From assembly GCA_023846275.1 (NCBI GenBank), contig CM043871.1, forward strand, positions 28,488,569 through 28,552,568: 64,000 bases of DNA. Direction: 5' to 3'. The notes beneath the pieces are model-generated. The model saw only the letters and a list, made by a program, of their open reading frames with translations. It had not been told where the DNA came from and made no database searches. Shown here in pieces: positions 13,601-28,600 of the stretch; position 1 is the first letter of the stretch, and each line of letters opens with the position of its first letter. The translations under genes and the position numbers were made by a program. This stretch comes from Vanilla planifolia. Lineage: Eukaryota; Streptophyta; Magnoliopsida; Asparagales; Orchidaceae.

Positions 13601-16600
13601 ACATAATAGAAGTATTGAAGCTTGCATGGGAAACCAACAAGGCAAAAATGGTAGAAAGAATAGGCAAAATAAGTGGAAAAAAAGTAAGCATACTAGATGC
13701 CAACACAACAAAGATAGGAAATATCCCCAGAGCCAAAGGCCATTAACAAAAAGGTTATTTAGAAACTAAAGAACATCTTGACTTCTCTTAAGAAACTTTA
13801 AAGTACCCATTCATTGGCACATTCAAATGAGCTTCCAATCTCTCACACTTTAGACATCTCTAAAAAATTCATTTAGAAACTAGTGCGAAGGGGGAAATGA
13901 AGGTAATAAGAGTACCTCCAACTAAGACTTTTGGACTCTTCAAAAGCTTTGTAGTGAGAAAAAAACAAAACTTGAATTTTCAGCTACATAAAGAAAGTTA
14001 ATTTAAGAGGAACTTAGGTGAAAGGAATAATTGCAAGATGGTTAAAATTGGATTGCATTAGATCTTAAGTTATTTGAAAAGATGAGGCGTGGGGTTCCAT
14101 GAGTGGCAGTCTCGAACACGGACGAATTCGGGAGAGACGAGGTAGAGAGAGATATATGGTGAAGGGAAAGGTGCTCTAGAGATGGAGATTAGGATAAAGG
14201 GAATTTGAGGGAATTAGGCCATAAGATTAAGTGGGCAAGAATAAGGTAGGGTTGGCTAGAGTTAGGGTTGCAAAATGAAGAACAAACATTTTTATTCAAG
14301 TTATAGCACAACAAACTATCTAATTCTTAGAACATTTAGATGTACCTTATATGCTCATAACCAATATTGAGAGAAACTAGATTCAAAATATATCAAAACA
14401 TCTTTGTAGGATGTTATTTAACACAAAAATGGTACAAATATTATCATCCACCAATAAAAAAATTTCATCACCATATATAACATTGGTTGAGATACTACCA
14501 TTCTACATAGAATCCAACATTCAGAGGAAATATAACAATAGTGAAAGATAAAGATTTTCTTCAAGAGCCATCCACCACATGTGAGCAATGACACCTATAT
14601 CCTAAATCTGAACCAACAAACTCAAATCCCAAACTCTCGAGCCTAGATTATTATATATACCACAAACTAGTTGGGGTAATGGTTATTCTTCCAATAAAAT
14701 TTTCTCATGTCTACTTGAGAAAGCAAATCTAGCTTTTCACACAAAACTAATTAAAGTGTCAAACTTGGGCCCTAGAAATGAGGTAATTCCTTCCTATCCC
14801 TCTCAATTGACACAAAATTGATTTGCCTATTGTCACTAAGAAATGAACTAAAGAGTGCACTAAACAATACCCTCATTATCCAACTTCAAAGTTTGTGTCA
14901 CATGTGAGATGCTCACCCATCATCAGTGCTTTCTTATTACATTTAACACTCTAACAATCGCAACAACCCTTTCTGAAGCTTTATCCTATGAAAATTAAAA
15001 AAAATGCAATGGATGTTAAAATGTTAAGCTTGAAAAAAAGTAATACATGAGAGGTTATAAGGTTACCAAATAAAAAAAAACCAATAAGGCGTAAGTAGAG
15101 ATACTCTATAAGAATGAATACAAATGATAGCATAGAATAACTGCGAAAAAACTTGTGCTTGCATAGCAAAAAATGATATAGTGTGTGTGTGTGTGTGCAT
15201 GTGTGTATATATAATGATACAATCATGTGCAAAATGATTCATCAAAATGATGGCATGCACAGCTACAACAAAACCAAGGAAACTATTGTTTATTAAACAT
15301 AAAGAATTATGGGAATTCACAACTCTCGTATATGTGTGTATATGTGGATGAGCTTAGGACAATGCAGAAGGAATTTGAAATTAAGAAGTTTAGGCACTTT
15401 AAGTTCTTTTTGTAGTTAAAATAGCACAACCCAAGATAGGGATTTTCATGTCTTAGCAAAGGTGCAAAAGGATATAGAAAAAGGTGGCATAGTAAGCAAG
15501 AAAACTAGCCCATGACCCAAATCGCAAACTTGTGGAAAATAAAAGCAACATGATCATAAATAGAACAGGTACCAAATTTTAGTTAATTGGTTGTTCCACC
15601 TATTCACATATGCCCAATTACTACTTAAATAAGTGATAATAAGACATCTCATGTATAACTAGAAAAAAATATATCTATGAGTGGACTATAAGATATTACA
15701 TTGTTTAAAGAAACTCCTAAGAAAAAAGATATTGTTCAAAAAAACACAACAAAATTTAATTGAAGCATACACTGATACAGAGTATGAAAGTTCAATAATT
15801 GAAATTCACCTCTAGATATTACAACTTCCTTGGTGGAAACTAAGTTGCTTAGACAAGAAAGAAGTAAATTGAGGTGACAAAGTCAAGATTTGAATCTCAA
15901 TTCCAAGCAACAACACAAGGTATATACAACTTATTATGGCAAAAGAACATCCCAAAAGATTTGAAGATTAAGTGGGACAACCCAATAAAGCTTTAACGTA
16001 ACAATAGGCCAGCTATCAACATAGCAAATCTTTCCTACAACTTCACCAAACAAAACACATTGAAGCTGACAAACGCTTAAACAAGAAAAAACTAGACAAG
16101 AGTGTCATTTACACTCTATGCCTTCATAAACCCAATTGGTAGAAGTGTTCACAAAGGAAACTAGCAAACCTAAATTTCAAATATTAGTAGTAGATAATGT
16201 CTATTCACCAACTTGAGGAATGTCAAACATAGTAATAATCTGCAGCTACTAAAGTCTTTAAGTTTTTTTTTTTGGAAGATTCTCTCCATTATATGAACTC
16301 TCTAATTGAGCAATGGATCATATTTTTTTTATTTAGGAAATGCTCTCTATTATAAAAATTTCCCAAGTTAAATGTAGATTTTTCCCATAATAAGAATTCA
16401 GTAATCAAAGGATTTTCGCTTATCATATCTAATCCCCTTACAAATTCTCTCAGAAAGATGAATAAATGAATGGGAATTTATCTCAAATTTTATCATATAA
16501 TACCAATCCATTAACTTAATGCTAACAAAGAAAAAAAAAGCCAGTCTAACAACATCATACCTTTCTTTCAGCTGCTGAACGCAGTTTGCTCCAAAATGCA

Positions 16601-19600
16601 TCTGCTATATTTAACAATACAAGAAAAAAATTAGTGGTGTAAAAACAATAGCATCCACTTCCACAAATGAAATTTTGACCTTAAAAATTACGATCATTTT
16701 AACTCTTTCTCGCCAACATGTTGACAGCTTAATGATATAGCAATCCTAAGCTACAGAACATGGTTAAAAAGTTTGTCGTCATTTTACAAGACATGTAGAA
16801 CCGAAAAAAATTCTGATGTTATTGAGTATGCTAAATGATGCCAAAGTTAGGTGTTGAATCAACTGTCATTCAACTTCCCCATCATTTTAGAAGAAAGTAA
16901 AGTTTTGGATTTTTAAAGAGGTTTTGAGGCTATTGCATAATAACGCATTAATATTCCAAGCACTGAACCCAATGAACATGTTAGAATGGATCCTGCAACA
17001 TATGGACACATCACAATCACCAAGATAGCTTGATCAGAATAGTAATCAAGCACAAATATCTATGAAGTACCTTCATTTCCATTTTCTTTCAGTTCATCTA
17101 CCTTATCCATCTCAGCCCAGCCCCTTTGCCAGTCAGCCATCTGTTATAAGTCGTGTTTTAGAAGAAGGAACTTCCACAATTAGCAAAGAACAAACTAAAC
17201 AGAAGACTTATCACAGACATTGTCTTGTGCAGATTGTGAACTTGATGTCCTCTCAGCTTCATCCTGAAACTTCAATTAGAAGACTTCTAAGGCTTGTGAT
17301 GTTAAAATAGCACCAGGAGGAGGATATTTCAAATCAACAAAAAGATTTAATAAACAAATCATCATCACCACCATCATAATTCTAACATAAACTACATAAC
17401 CTAAGGTTTGGGAGCCTTTTCCATTTATCCTTTATTTGTCCTATATGAGATATTAATACGAGTTAATGCAAATCTTTATTCGTATCTCATATTTTATACC
17501 ATATGCATCATAAATTCTCCTTTCTATCATGGGTTTAAAGTTATTTGACTTCTATTGGAAAGAACTCAAAATTTAAAAATGGAATACAACTAATATCTAA
17601 CTTTTTTTAGGTTAATTGTTATTTCTTTATTTGTTGCTTTTTCCATAATCCAATAGAACATGAAATTAAGTAAGGCATTTGTTCCTCTATCTTATTCTTT
17701 GATGTATCCGGTCTACAGTATCAAAGGCTATGCCCTTTCCAGGTTTGACTACAGTAATCATCTTCCTCCAGCATCTAGTGTGGCTGTGATAAGGAATCAT
17801 CCTTCATGAACTCAGAGCAGACAAGGATAAGGAATCAGCCAACAGTGATGACATGTTTTTCAATAACTATATGCTTCACATTACAAAGCAAGACTAAATG
17901 GAACCAACCCTAGAGAATTATTTCAATTAGTGCAGGTCGTTAAAAAGTAATGTGAGATGGGATCAAGTAAGGAAGACGTCCCTCTACCAAAAAGAGGAAC
18001 TGAAGAATATGAAGCATGGGTGCAGAGAGCCATGTTGTCATGCTTGCTTGGTTAATTCACTGAAACCAAATATTTTAAGAAATTATCTGTTATACGAAAC
18101 CCCCAAAGGAAAACTGAGATCGGTGCAGGCATTCTACGAAGACATTGAAAACATGCCTCGATATTTTAAAATTCACTCCACAAAACATACAAATCAACAA
18201 GGCACAATATCAGTGATTAAATATAAAAATAACCAAACATTGACACGAGATGATCTTTTTCACAATAATCACTGGAAATGCCCAAAGAATGGGATAATCT
18301 ATCAGAGAACACTACCAAAAAAAAAGTTTCAACCAAGTCATAATTTGATGATGAATGCACAAAACAATCCAAATGGAATCACAAGTTGTGGCTTCGTGAT
18401 GATCTATGGGGCTTTCATCTCCAAATCTCCACCTACAGAAAAAAGGGAAGAGGTGGGCAGTGGCTGAACAAGATATTAGGTTGTGATCAAAGCAATAAAT
18501 TGTACAATGCTAAGTACAGATTTTGGAGCTAAATAAGAAGCCAGCAGGCTAAAAAACACATAGTCAAAAGGGCAACAACTATATCTTCGAAGTAATCTTA
18601 AAATGAACCATCTAAACCTATCAACAGAACAAATACATGGAGGTCTTAAAAAATTACTACTCTGTACTCTTTTGCACCTCAAATAGATGTAATGACTCAG
18701 CGGATAATAGATACAATAGCATCTGATCATATGAAGGGCTCTGTCAATTAGTTTTCTTCTTATGATAACCATGAAGGCAACATCCAAATCTCAACACCTG
18801 ATGGAAAAAAGAAGGCTGTTTGCCAAGGAACTACAAAACTTTCAAATCTCATCTTCTTCACATATTCCAGATTTTACATGCAATTAATATTAGTTGGCAC
18901 ACTAGAAAATGATCTTATCTACACAATAATTTCCTCTCCATCTGTATGTAATGGGTTATTTAGAGTGACACAATGGAAAACCATTGGAAAAATATGAAAA
19001 AATGCAATAAATAATAGGTTTACAACAAAAATTAAACATAAAAATTCCAATACCCATATTAAAGGAAAACTCTAAACAATCTATTTACAAGTAGATTCTC
19101 AAAACCATTGACAACAATTACAAGTTCAAAACACCTCTTACCCAGAGTAGATACCCTTGACACCCTCGATTCAAAAACCAGATGGCACACTCATGTATCA
19201 CACAACTCACACTAATATCGATTGATGATCCCAAAACCTTCTCCAAGGGTCATTTCTACACTCTAAGAGCCCTTAAAACAAATAAAAGAAATAAGAGATA
19301 TATATATATTATATATCCATATTAACAAATTAGGAAATAAGTACATACCAAATCTCAATCATTTAAAATCAAATATCAACCAATTCCTGAATTGAAGCAT
19401 TCAAATTCCCAATCCATACTTATCTAAAATGCTCATGAACAGTTGTAATAAATTGGACACACTATATTCCAAACACCTCAAAATTTGGTAAGCAGTGCTT
19501 TGGAAAGATGACGAGATCTTTTAAAACTTTGTAAGTTAGCAATCAGCTGAAATCCCGCCTTGTCAAATCTAAAAATAGCCCATAATGCTAGCCTGACTTG

Positions 19601-22600
19601 TGTTTGCACTCATCTTGACCACTTGACTACCCTTGAGAATCCTTTCCCAAGCTTGCACCAACCTGCTCAAGACATCATCAAATCATTCCCTTTCTTCTCA
19701 AAAGGGTATGACACGCCCTTAAAGACCTTCAACCACCAGATCAAGCCTTTCGAGAGCTCTAGTTGACTACTATGACATGCTCTTTAACACTTCCTTCCTC
19801 TCAAGACTTCCTGCAAGAAACTTCGAACTGTCGAGAGCCTCTCCTCAAGACGCTTCATCTTCTTGAGACTATTAATTGAGACAATCCAATTTCCCTTAGG
19901 ACCATCACGAGACAAACCACAAACTCTTGAAACCTCCTTCTCAAATCAAGCTAGAATCTCTCAAGTTCAACATCTCAATCTCCCACATATTTTCCTCAAG
20001 CCTTCCTAAGACTCACAACTCCTCTCAAGCTGCCTTTCATACATCTCAAAACCTCCTTAAAAAAGTCTTTTTTCTTCTTGAGGCCTCCCACAAGAGCATC
20101 CGAGATTCTCCCACCAAGATCACTATCTACTTTTTTTTCAGACAAGTCTTTAGGAAGGATGATTGATGTTGTTCAGGAATATGGCAAATAAATTAATCAA
20201 AGTTTGACAAAATTTGATTAAAAAATATAGTTATATGGAACATTTTCTAATAATTTTCCTGATTTGAAATCCAAACAAATTTGTTTAATTAAATCAGATC
20301 AGATTTCAGATCAACCTTACTACAATTATAAGAATACATGTGGGTCGATGATAATCTTTGACTCCATCACAAGTATTATTTTTCTTATCAAATCACATCC
20401 AATATTGGTCTAAGATCTTCAAATTGGAACAAATCTCCACTAATGTTCAGATTAACCATTATCTAATCCAGCCATAAACCCAATCCAAGTAGTTTTAATT
20501 TGGATTTCGAATCATTGTTGATCCAAGCCAAATCCAATCCATTTATAAACCTGTCTCTATAATGCAACTACTCAAAATCCTCCAAGATATAACAAGCCAT
20601 TTTGTGTTCATTAATGTCTAACTCAGATATCATACTTTGGCATAATTGGGTTTAAATACCCGCAAACCTTATATTCATATCTTTTCTTAAATAAAAATAT
20701 TACTTTTTCTCACTGTCAAAGATGCAGTAATGTAAAACAATCAAGAATTCATGATCCCTTTCACTAATGTTGACCATCAAAATCATTACATTTAGTGCAT
20801 AATGAAAAAATGGGAACCTACAAGGTTATCACATGTTAGAAGTCTCAAATGATTCAGTCCATTCATTGATGAATACACACAAGTGAGTGGGGTTCATCTA
20901 ATGAAAGATAAATATGAGATTCTTCATTTTCCATTAACTCATCAACTGGTGAAGAATGTATTCTAATCCTCTATCCATATCCTTCAGATGGATAATGGAG
21001 GAGAATATTTTATCAATAATCTCAAGTTACCTATTGGAACATGGCATCTTCCACCAAAGCTCAAGTACCCTCAACATCATGATAAGGTCAAACTATAGAA
21101 CCTCATCTCCATTAGGAGAGACATTCTTTTATTTGTTTTGTTTTTGAAAATGACACAATCTGTTCTTCACTGCATATGTGGCTGTTGATTTCCCTTTGAC
21201 CCAGAGTTGGTTTTATTGCTTTTGTACAACAATGATCCAAATTGAACCAAACTAGATGCTGAAGACCACAAATGTTTTGCGGGGTGCAAATGCTATTACC
21301 CCTAGACTGAAAGCAACTACATATATTTTGATGTTTCCTTTCTAGAAAGTAAACCACTTCATTTCATTGCATATCTTGATGGGGAGATGCTTAGTGATCA
21401 GAGATATTGGGGATCCACATTAGCCTTACCAATTGAGCCAGATCGACAACCAGTTCGAAAACCTCCTTAACAACTTAAGCCTTCCTGTTCTACAGATTCT
21501 TCACAGCATAATTCTCAACCTAAATCTACTAAGGAAAACAATTCCATAGATGGAGGGCGCCTAGGCACAAAAGGAAACGTTGATCTACCTAAAAAAATCA
21601 AAGATTCCAAAGCAAAGCCATCTGTCTATATCAGAAAGAAGTCTGATTCACAAGTTAAACAGAAGGAAACAATAGAATTGTTTGATGATCTAGTAATGCA
21701 TATTTTTATAAAAAACAGGAAAGATCACTCAGTTCCATTACTTAAACCTATTCAAAGGCTATCTCCTGACTGCAAATCATCACAACATAGGTTGATAATG
21801 TACAGTACAAAGGATATTCATAGTGCACCAAAGGATCCAACTTGGAATAAATTCAAGACAAGTATTCCTGGGAGAAATGGAGGCATTTGCTAGAAAAAAG
21901 CAAGTGGGTGAAGGTGAATCTGCTTTCCAAAGAAGGATAGTTGGACGTAAGTTGATATTTAAGGTGAAATATATATCAAATGCATCATTGAAAGGATAGA
22001 AGTCACAAGGCTACACACAAAAAGTTAGTAGAAATTATGAAGAGACCTTTGGGAGCGAATTTGAACTCAATTAGAGAAACGTTCCCACTTGTTATTAATC
22101 ATAACTGGAAAATAAATGGATATTAAGAATGCATCTCTAAAAGGAGAATTAGATGAAGATATCTACAAAAACAATTACTCCAGAAGAAAGTCCATAAATT
22201 GAAGACATCTCTTGTGGATTGATGCAATCACCAGCACTTCGAGCATCACCATGAACAATTTAGATGAACCGCAGGATGATCCTATTCTATTATCGGTGAA
22301 AGATGGTGAAAAATTAATACTTATTGTCCATGTTTCTGACTTTGTTATAATTGCAGGTGAAACAAAGTACAAGAAAGATTTAATACGTTGAATCTTGAGG
22401 AAAAAACTTCAGTAGATTCCTACATTTTTCAGGAATAAAAGTCTCAAAAAGCAAGGAATCTTCATCTAGAAGGACCCCCTAGACCTATTACAGGAATAGA
22501 ATTCTGAAATGTTTTACAAAAACATTGTTAGACCTGGCTTAGAAAGGAGGAGATACCGCTGAAGAAAGAATAATGGACCAAAACAGACACTAGAGCCTAG

Positions 22601-25600
22601 TGAGAAAGCTTATTAGCTTACCATTGACAAGGCCAAATATTGCAGTTGCTGTGGCCGCTATAATTCAATTTATTCACTCAGACAAATAAAGACATACAGA
22701 TAATACCAACCATTTGTTAAGTATTTGAAAGGAAGCCATTGACGATCAGTGGAATACAAGAGATCGGATATTACACCAAAGTTTAGGGAAACTTGGTGAC
22801 TTAAAGAAGGAAGAAACAGTAAGTTGTGACTAGAAATAGTGATGAAGCAGAACCTAGAGCAGCAACACCGTGAACAATTGTGGTCGAGCAAATTAATAAA
22901 AGATCTTAGAATTCCTTGGTCAAATAAAATGAAGTTTCATTATGATAATATGTCAGTAAAAGGCATGGCATATATTTGTACACAACATGATAGAACAAAG
23001 CATTTGGAAATTAACAAACATTTCATCAATAAGAAAATTAAAGGTGGAGAAATGGAATTATACCATGTCCCAACAAAAGCTTGAAAAACTGTCATATTTA
23101 CCAAAACAAAGCAGATATCATCATATACGTGTGAGCCGGGACTGTTGAAAAGAAGTCAAAATTTAAAAGTACTTTATTCCCTCTCCATATTTGGGGAATC
23201 AGCTGCATTATATGCGACTTCCTACCATTAAGTTCATTGCACAACTCAAAGTTTCAATTTTGATTAAACTCTCAAAGGTCAAGTTTAATATTTCTAATGG
23301 TTTTACTACTTGGCCTCAGTTTAAAGTAATTACTTTAATAATTTATAAACAAAATTGAATGTTAAAAATTTAAATCTTTTGACAGTTTTATAGCTATTAA
23401 AATAATATATCACATAAATTTTATTAAAAATGTAAAATTAAAATCTAAATTAAAATAGTTTTATAGACAAGAAAGGTATTTTTAGAAAGTTTAAAATATC
23501 ATCATATTGCTTGTCTTAAAAATTTGGTTGAGTAAATAAAATAATATATATAAGTATTGAAAATCAAAGTGACTCATCTCTTATAAATAAGAACTCTACC
23601 ACATGAGCTAAACAATCTTTGCACTAATCACATGTAAACAAAAGGATAAAAAATTTAATAAAAAATTATTTAAAAAATAAAGCCAAAAAATAAAATACAT
23701 GTGAACTTACATTAGGTTTTAGCTACATTTACATGAAAATAATAAATAAAATTAACTGAAAAAATACATGTTGGAATTAGAATTAAATCACCCAACCACT
23801 CATGCACAATGATAGCACATCATCACTTTGCTATGCTACATTTTTTGTATATATAGAATATTGATATTATTTGAAATATATAAATAAGTGTTTAGAAAAC
23901 TAAAAAAATCAAAACTCATAAAAACTTGTGATTCCTACAAACATCACCTCGAAAAGAGTTATCGCGTCAATTTTGAACAAGTTTTGGTAAAACCAATTCA
24001 AAACTAGCGAGGACCAGTGTTAGGTAAAACGCATAACTTTAGTTCATTGTTATTCATTTATTTTTTGTTATCTTTCTTCTTTTAAAACACATTGGTATAA
24101 TTGAAGAAAAATTAAATGAGTTAAACAAAAATAGCACACCTCATTTCAACCTTTTTGGTACCCACTTTGCATCATTAAGCATATCTAATAATATGATACA
24201 AAATGAACCCTCAAATCTATTGTCATAATTTAATCAGAAGTTTTTTTATATGTAATATTTTATTACATTCTAAATATTTTACGACATTAACAATTTGTTA
24301 CATCTATGAAGCTAAGGAAGATACAAAATCCACCACGATATATCACCATGTTTAGATCTGGCCAATCATTGGAGAGATATCTCTAATTTTATTTGTTCAA
24401 TTATCTTGTCCATAGAACTAGTTATCCCATTTTTGCCCAATTTTGAAGAAAATTTGCCAATGTGGCCTAATGGCCTAATTAATTGCCTGAGAAGCTATTA
24501 CTTGAGCTGGAATTTCACTGAGATACTGATCGTACTAATGAAATGTAGAATCATCTTATATGGTCCATCATTAATATTCTGTTCATTCAATTGACATACA
24601 GATCCTACGAAAGGATGAAACGAGCAATAGTAAATTATGAAGCACGATCTATCAAACATGTCCAGTAAGGAGCAAGGGACAGTAGCATATGTTTCACGAC
24701 ACATAGCAGTGATCAGTTATAAGACCGTCTGGTACAAGCCTTTGTATTGTATATTCAAAGTACTTCTCTTAAAATTATTAGCTAGAGAGGCAACAAAACC
24801 TAACAAATATTCTAAGCAACCACAACTAGTCCTCTATTGCATGCCACAACAACATTAAGGGTGTGGGCTAATAATTATTGAAAGAGCTTTACATAAAAGC
24901 TTGCAAAAGAACAATATTTTACAATAATTCTATCAAGTTTTAATGAAAATTTACTAATGTTATAATGGTTTTTCCATAGTGTTAAGGTTTTAAAAGTAAA
25001 TTTATATCTCCTTTCTATGTCTTCTTCTTTTTCCTTCCTCATAGTCCTTATGATAGAATTTGCTGTATTACTTTGGTGGTATCAATCAAAGAGTTATCTT
25101 AGTAATTCTATTTAGGTTCCATCAACTAAAATAAGACCTCAACTCCAGGATTACTAGTGGCATTTGAGCAAAGTTAGGGTTTAACTTTTGTTCCTTGTCT
25201 CAGAAAAAAAAGATAAAAGATTGAAAAGTCAAGAATGATAAATATGAAGAGTTTGATTATTGAAAAATGCAGATAACAAATTTGATATAGCAGAAGACTT
25301 GTACAAATTGTTATTCACATAAAAAAAAATCACAAGGCATGATGGATGGACCTTGCTATATCAAAAAGACAAGCATTAGGGGTAACCTCACAAGAAAAAT
25401 GAATTTCAATGTAAACAATAAGAAGATAGTCATTTCTTTGATGAACGCTTTGTGCAACATGTACGAGAAACCCTTAACATTAAACAAAGTGCATCAAATG
25501 TGATGTTTGCTCAAATGTAAAGTGAGTAAAAGTGCATCAATTACAAAACGTATTCAATGATTATAATGTCATTACAATTTAGTTGAGTAAAATAAACATT

Positions 25601-28600
25601 GATTTCAAGGACAAGGCAAAGACACTAACCTTTCTTTCTCTTTATGTGAAAGTTGGAACACAACTATTACGATCGTTAACAATGTGTCAAGACAAAACAA
25701 ATTCAAGCTAAATGAGATTTGGATGTAATTTTAAACAAGAACATTTATAAAAGAGAGTTGAAAGAAACTTCAGTTATTTCCTTAAGAACTAAATACAAAG
25801 GTTGTAATGATCAACTAGGTCATATTCAAATGGGCAGGTCAAAGCCAAAAGTTCTAGCAAATGAGACCCACAAAGTGAACTCGTGTTTAAAATCACAACA
25901 TGAAGGATCACTTGAAACGACATAAATCCTCTAAGAAGAAGATTAGCCAAACTCAGGAAGATGAAAATTGGATAAATGATATAACCAAGAACATTAAGGA
26001 TGATTGGTCCTAAGAGCTGATAGTTCATTATTTCGTAGATTATCAACTACATGCATTGTTTCACTAAACTCTATTTAGAGAGTTATTACATGGATTCATA
26101 GCAAGAAGCCTTGACAAAATGTATCTTACCAATCAATACCTCGAGATCATAGAAAAGGGTGAAATAGCCAATCATGTCTATGATGTCACATTTATTCTAG
26201 GTTTAAAGAGAAGCATCATCTCTTTAGGTTAGTTGGATAACATTGACACCATAAACATTTCATGGACAAGTCATGCAAGAATATGAATGGTGTTTTAGTC
26301 ATAGCCTGTGGCACTAACATCAAAACCTTGCACATATCAAATAGTCAATACGACAACAAATCTTAAGAGTAAGGTTTAGAGATTGATCCTAAAACCTGAA
26401 ATCATCAACATAGCCATATAAGAGATAAAAGCATGCAAATAGTGACATCAAAGCAATTTCTACCAAATTTGAAGCCTGTGAAGCTAAAATTTTTTGATAA
26501 TTGCATGCTGAACAACCAATGACATGAATTGGTTGCTCAGGTCATGATAAACTCAGAAACTCAACTTGGCAAATTTGATGTATGGGAATTGACCCCAATG
26601 CAACCAATCGCACAATCAAGGTACTGTGATAATTGTAGACAACTTTATCAGAAAGATTTGGGCCCAATTGTTTGATAACAAGTCTGATATCTTTGTCACA
26701 TTTCAAAGTAAAGAAGGATGTTTGAAGAACAAGATTCTAAGGTAAAAAAAAAAGTGGCAAATATGACAACAATGAATTCCAGCAATTCTGTGCTTATCAT
26801 GGAATCAGGACAGACAGGCTCAAAAAACCCAGAACAAAATGGAATCACTGAAAAAAAGAACTGAACTGAACAAGCTTGAAAGAAGCTTGAAATTACATGT
26901 CAATCTGCCCAAATCATTTTAGCAAACACCATAAGCTTAGTAACAAAATCAATCAACAAAAAACTTTGTGCCAATGAACTTTAAGATAACATAATTACAA
27001 TTAATAAACAAAATTGTAATATCCTGGAAAAAAAAAAAGAAAAGAAGAAAGGACGCACGGGCGTCGGACGCGAGGCGATCCGACGATGCCGCGTGCGCCC
27101 GTACGCCCCGACCCCGAGAGAAAAAAAAAGGGTTAAGGACGGCGCAGTCCTTCGTGCCGAACCATGCGAAGCAGCGGAGAAAAAGAGGAGTAGGGATCGA
27201 GGGTTTTTTTTTCCCGCAGCAGTCTCCGTCCCGACGAAAAATCGGAAGAAGGGAGTAGTCCGGCGGCGGCGATTTCAGGTCCCGAGCTCAGCGAGGAGGG
27301 GAACCGGGTAAGTTCCGAGCCCTTTCTCTTTCCCGAGCCATTTTCTCTCTCCTCGAACCGTAGAAGGGAAAGTTTTTTTTTAGAAAGGTTTTTACGGGAT
27401 TTTTGGGATTTTCAGGTTGTTGTGCAGCCCTTCTCCTTTTTGCATCCCGAGCCAGGGAAATCGCGGACAGCAAAGGGAAAAAGGAATTTTTGCGGTGCAG
27501 CCCTTTCTCGTTTTCCGTGCCGAGAAAGGAGGGTTGCATGCGAGTGTCGGCTTGATCCGAGGGGAATTTCTGAACCGTGCAGCGGTCGCCGGCAGCCTCC
27601 GTGTTAAAAAGGGGGAGTCGTGCACGAGGAACCAAAAGCAAGTCCAAGCGAGAAGAACAGATAAAAGAGGCTGCATAAGTGTGAAGAAAGCAAACTCTGA
27701 CAGCACCTTGTAATTGAAAGAAATGAGAAGAAGAGGAAGGGGAAGGGGAAGAGGCCAAAGAATGACAGGACCCTCAGGACCTCAGGTAAGTGAATTTATT
27801 TAAATAGTAATGTAAGTAGTGATTGTTATTTTATTATAAAAGCATGGCTTTGAAATATTATGGCATTATATGAAAATGAAATGAGAATTTGCAATATGAT
27901 ACTATGGTATAGTAAAATGTAAAGCATGCCAAAGAAAATGTGTAGAGGTATCGATTATGCCTCTTAAAGGGTTAAATTCTCTAAAAAGAAAAGTAAAAAA
28001 AAAAAAAAAAAAGAAAAGAATTGACCCTAGATCGCATCCCAGTAGTCCCCGGACATATGAGCACCAGCACAGGATGCTGGGCCTGATGAGATGGCATAGA
28101 GACCTCTCCCGCATTGCTAGTACTTTGTGCAGGGCTGAGTGCGGAGGGATATGATGAGATCGAGACATCTCGTATATGGCTAGCACTTTGTGCAGGGCTG
28201 AGATACGGAGATGGTCCGACGTGATAGAGATCGAGACATCTCGTATATGGCTAGCACTTTGTGCAGGGCTGAGATACGGAGATGGTCCGACGTGATAGGC
28301 TTGGCCAGCCACGATATGCCTACGGGCAATGGTCTCTATATGAGATAGATGCCATAGAGATGTGATATGATATGATAGGGATGGGGGATGTGGATCATAG
28401 GGAAAGTCTGGAACCCAGCAAGAAAAGGAAAAAAAAATGAATAAGAAAAAAAAAAGAATTGAAAAGAAGGAGAAATGAATTGCATACTTTGCTTGATTCA
28501 TTGCATGCTGATTTCAGATTTATCTTTGCCATATTTACATTTGAGTTATAGCATGTTGTTAGATATTCATCATGTTATATCCTTGTAGCCATAGCATTCA

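Noticed and set aside
27093-27758. Several open frames on both strands at 27.1-27.8 kb, up to 156 codons
   Set aside because: They lie in the GC-rich part of a solo LTR, where stop codons are rare. None resembles a known protein.
27902-28501. 199-codon minus-strand open frame
   Set aside because: It spans the LTR subrepeats and a poly-A tract; the translation is repetitive and follows the tandem repeat.
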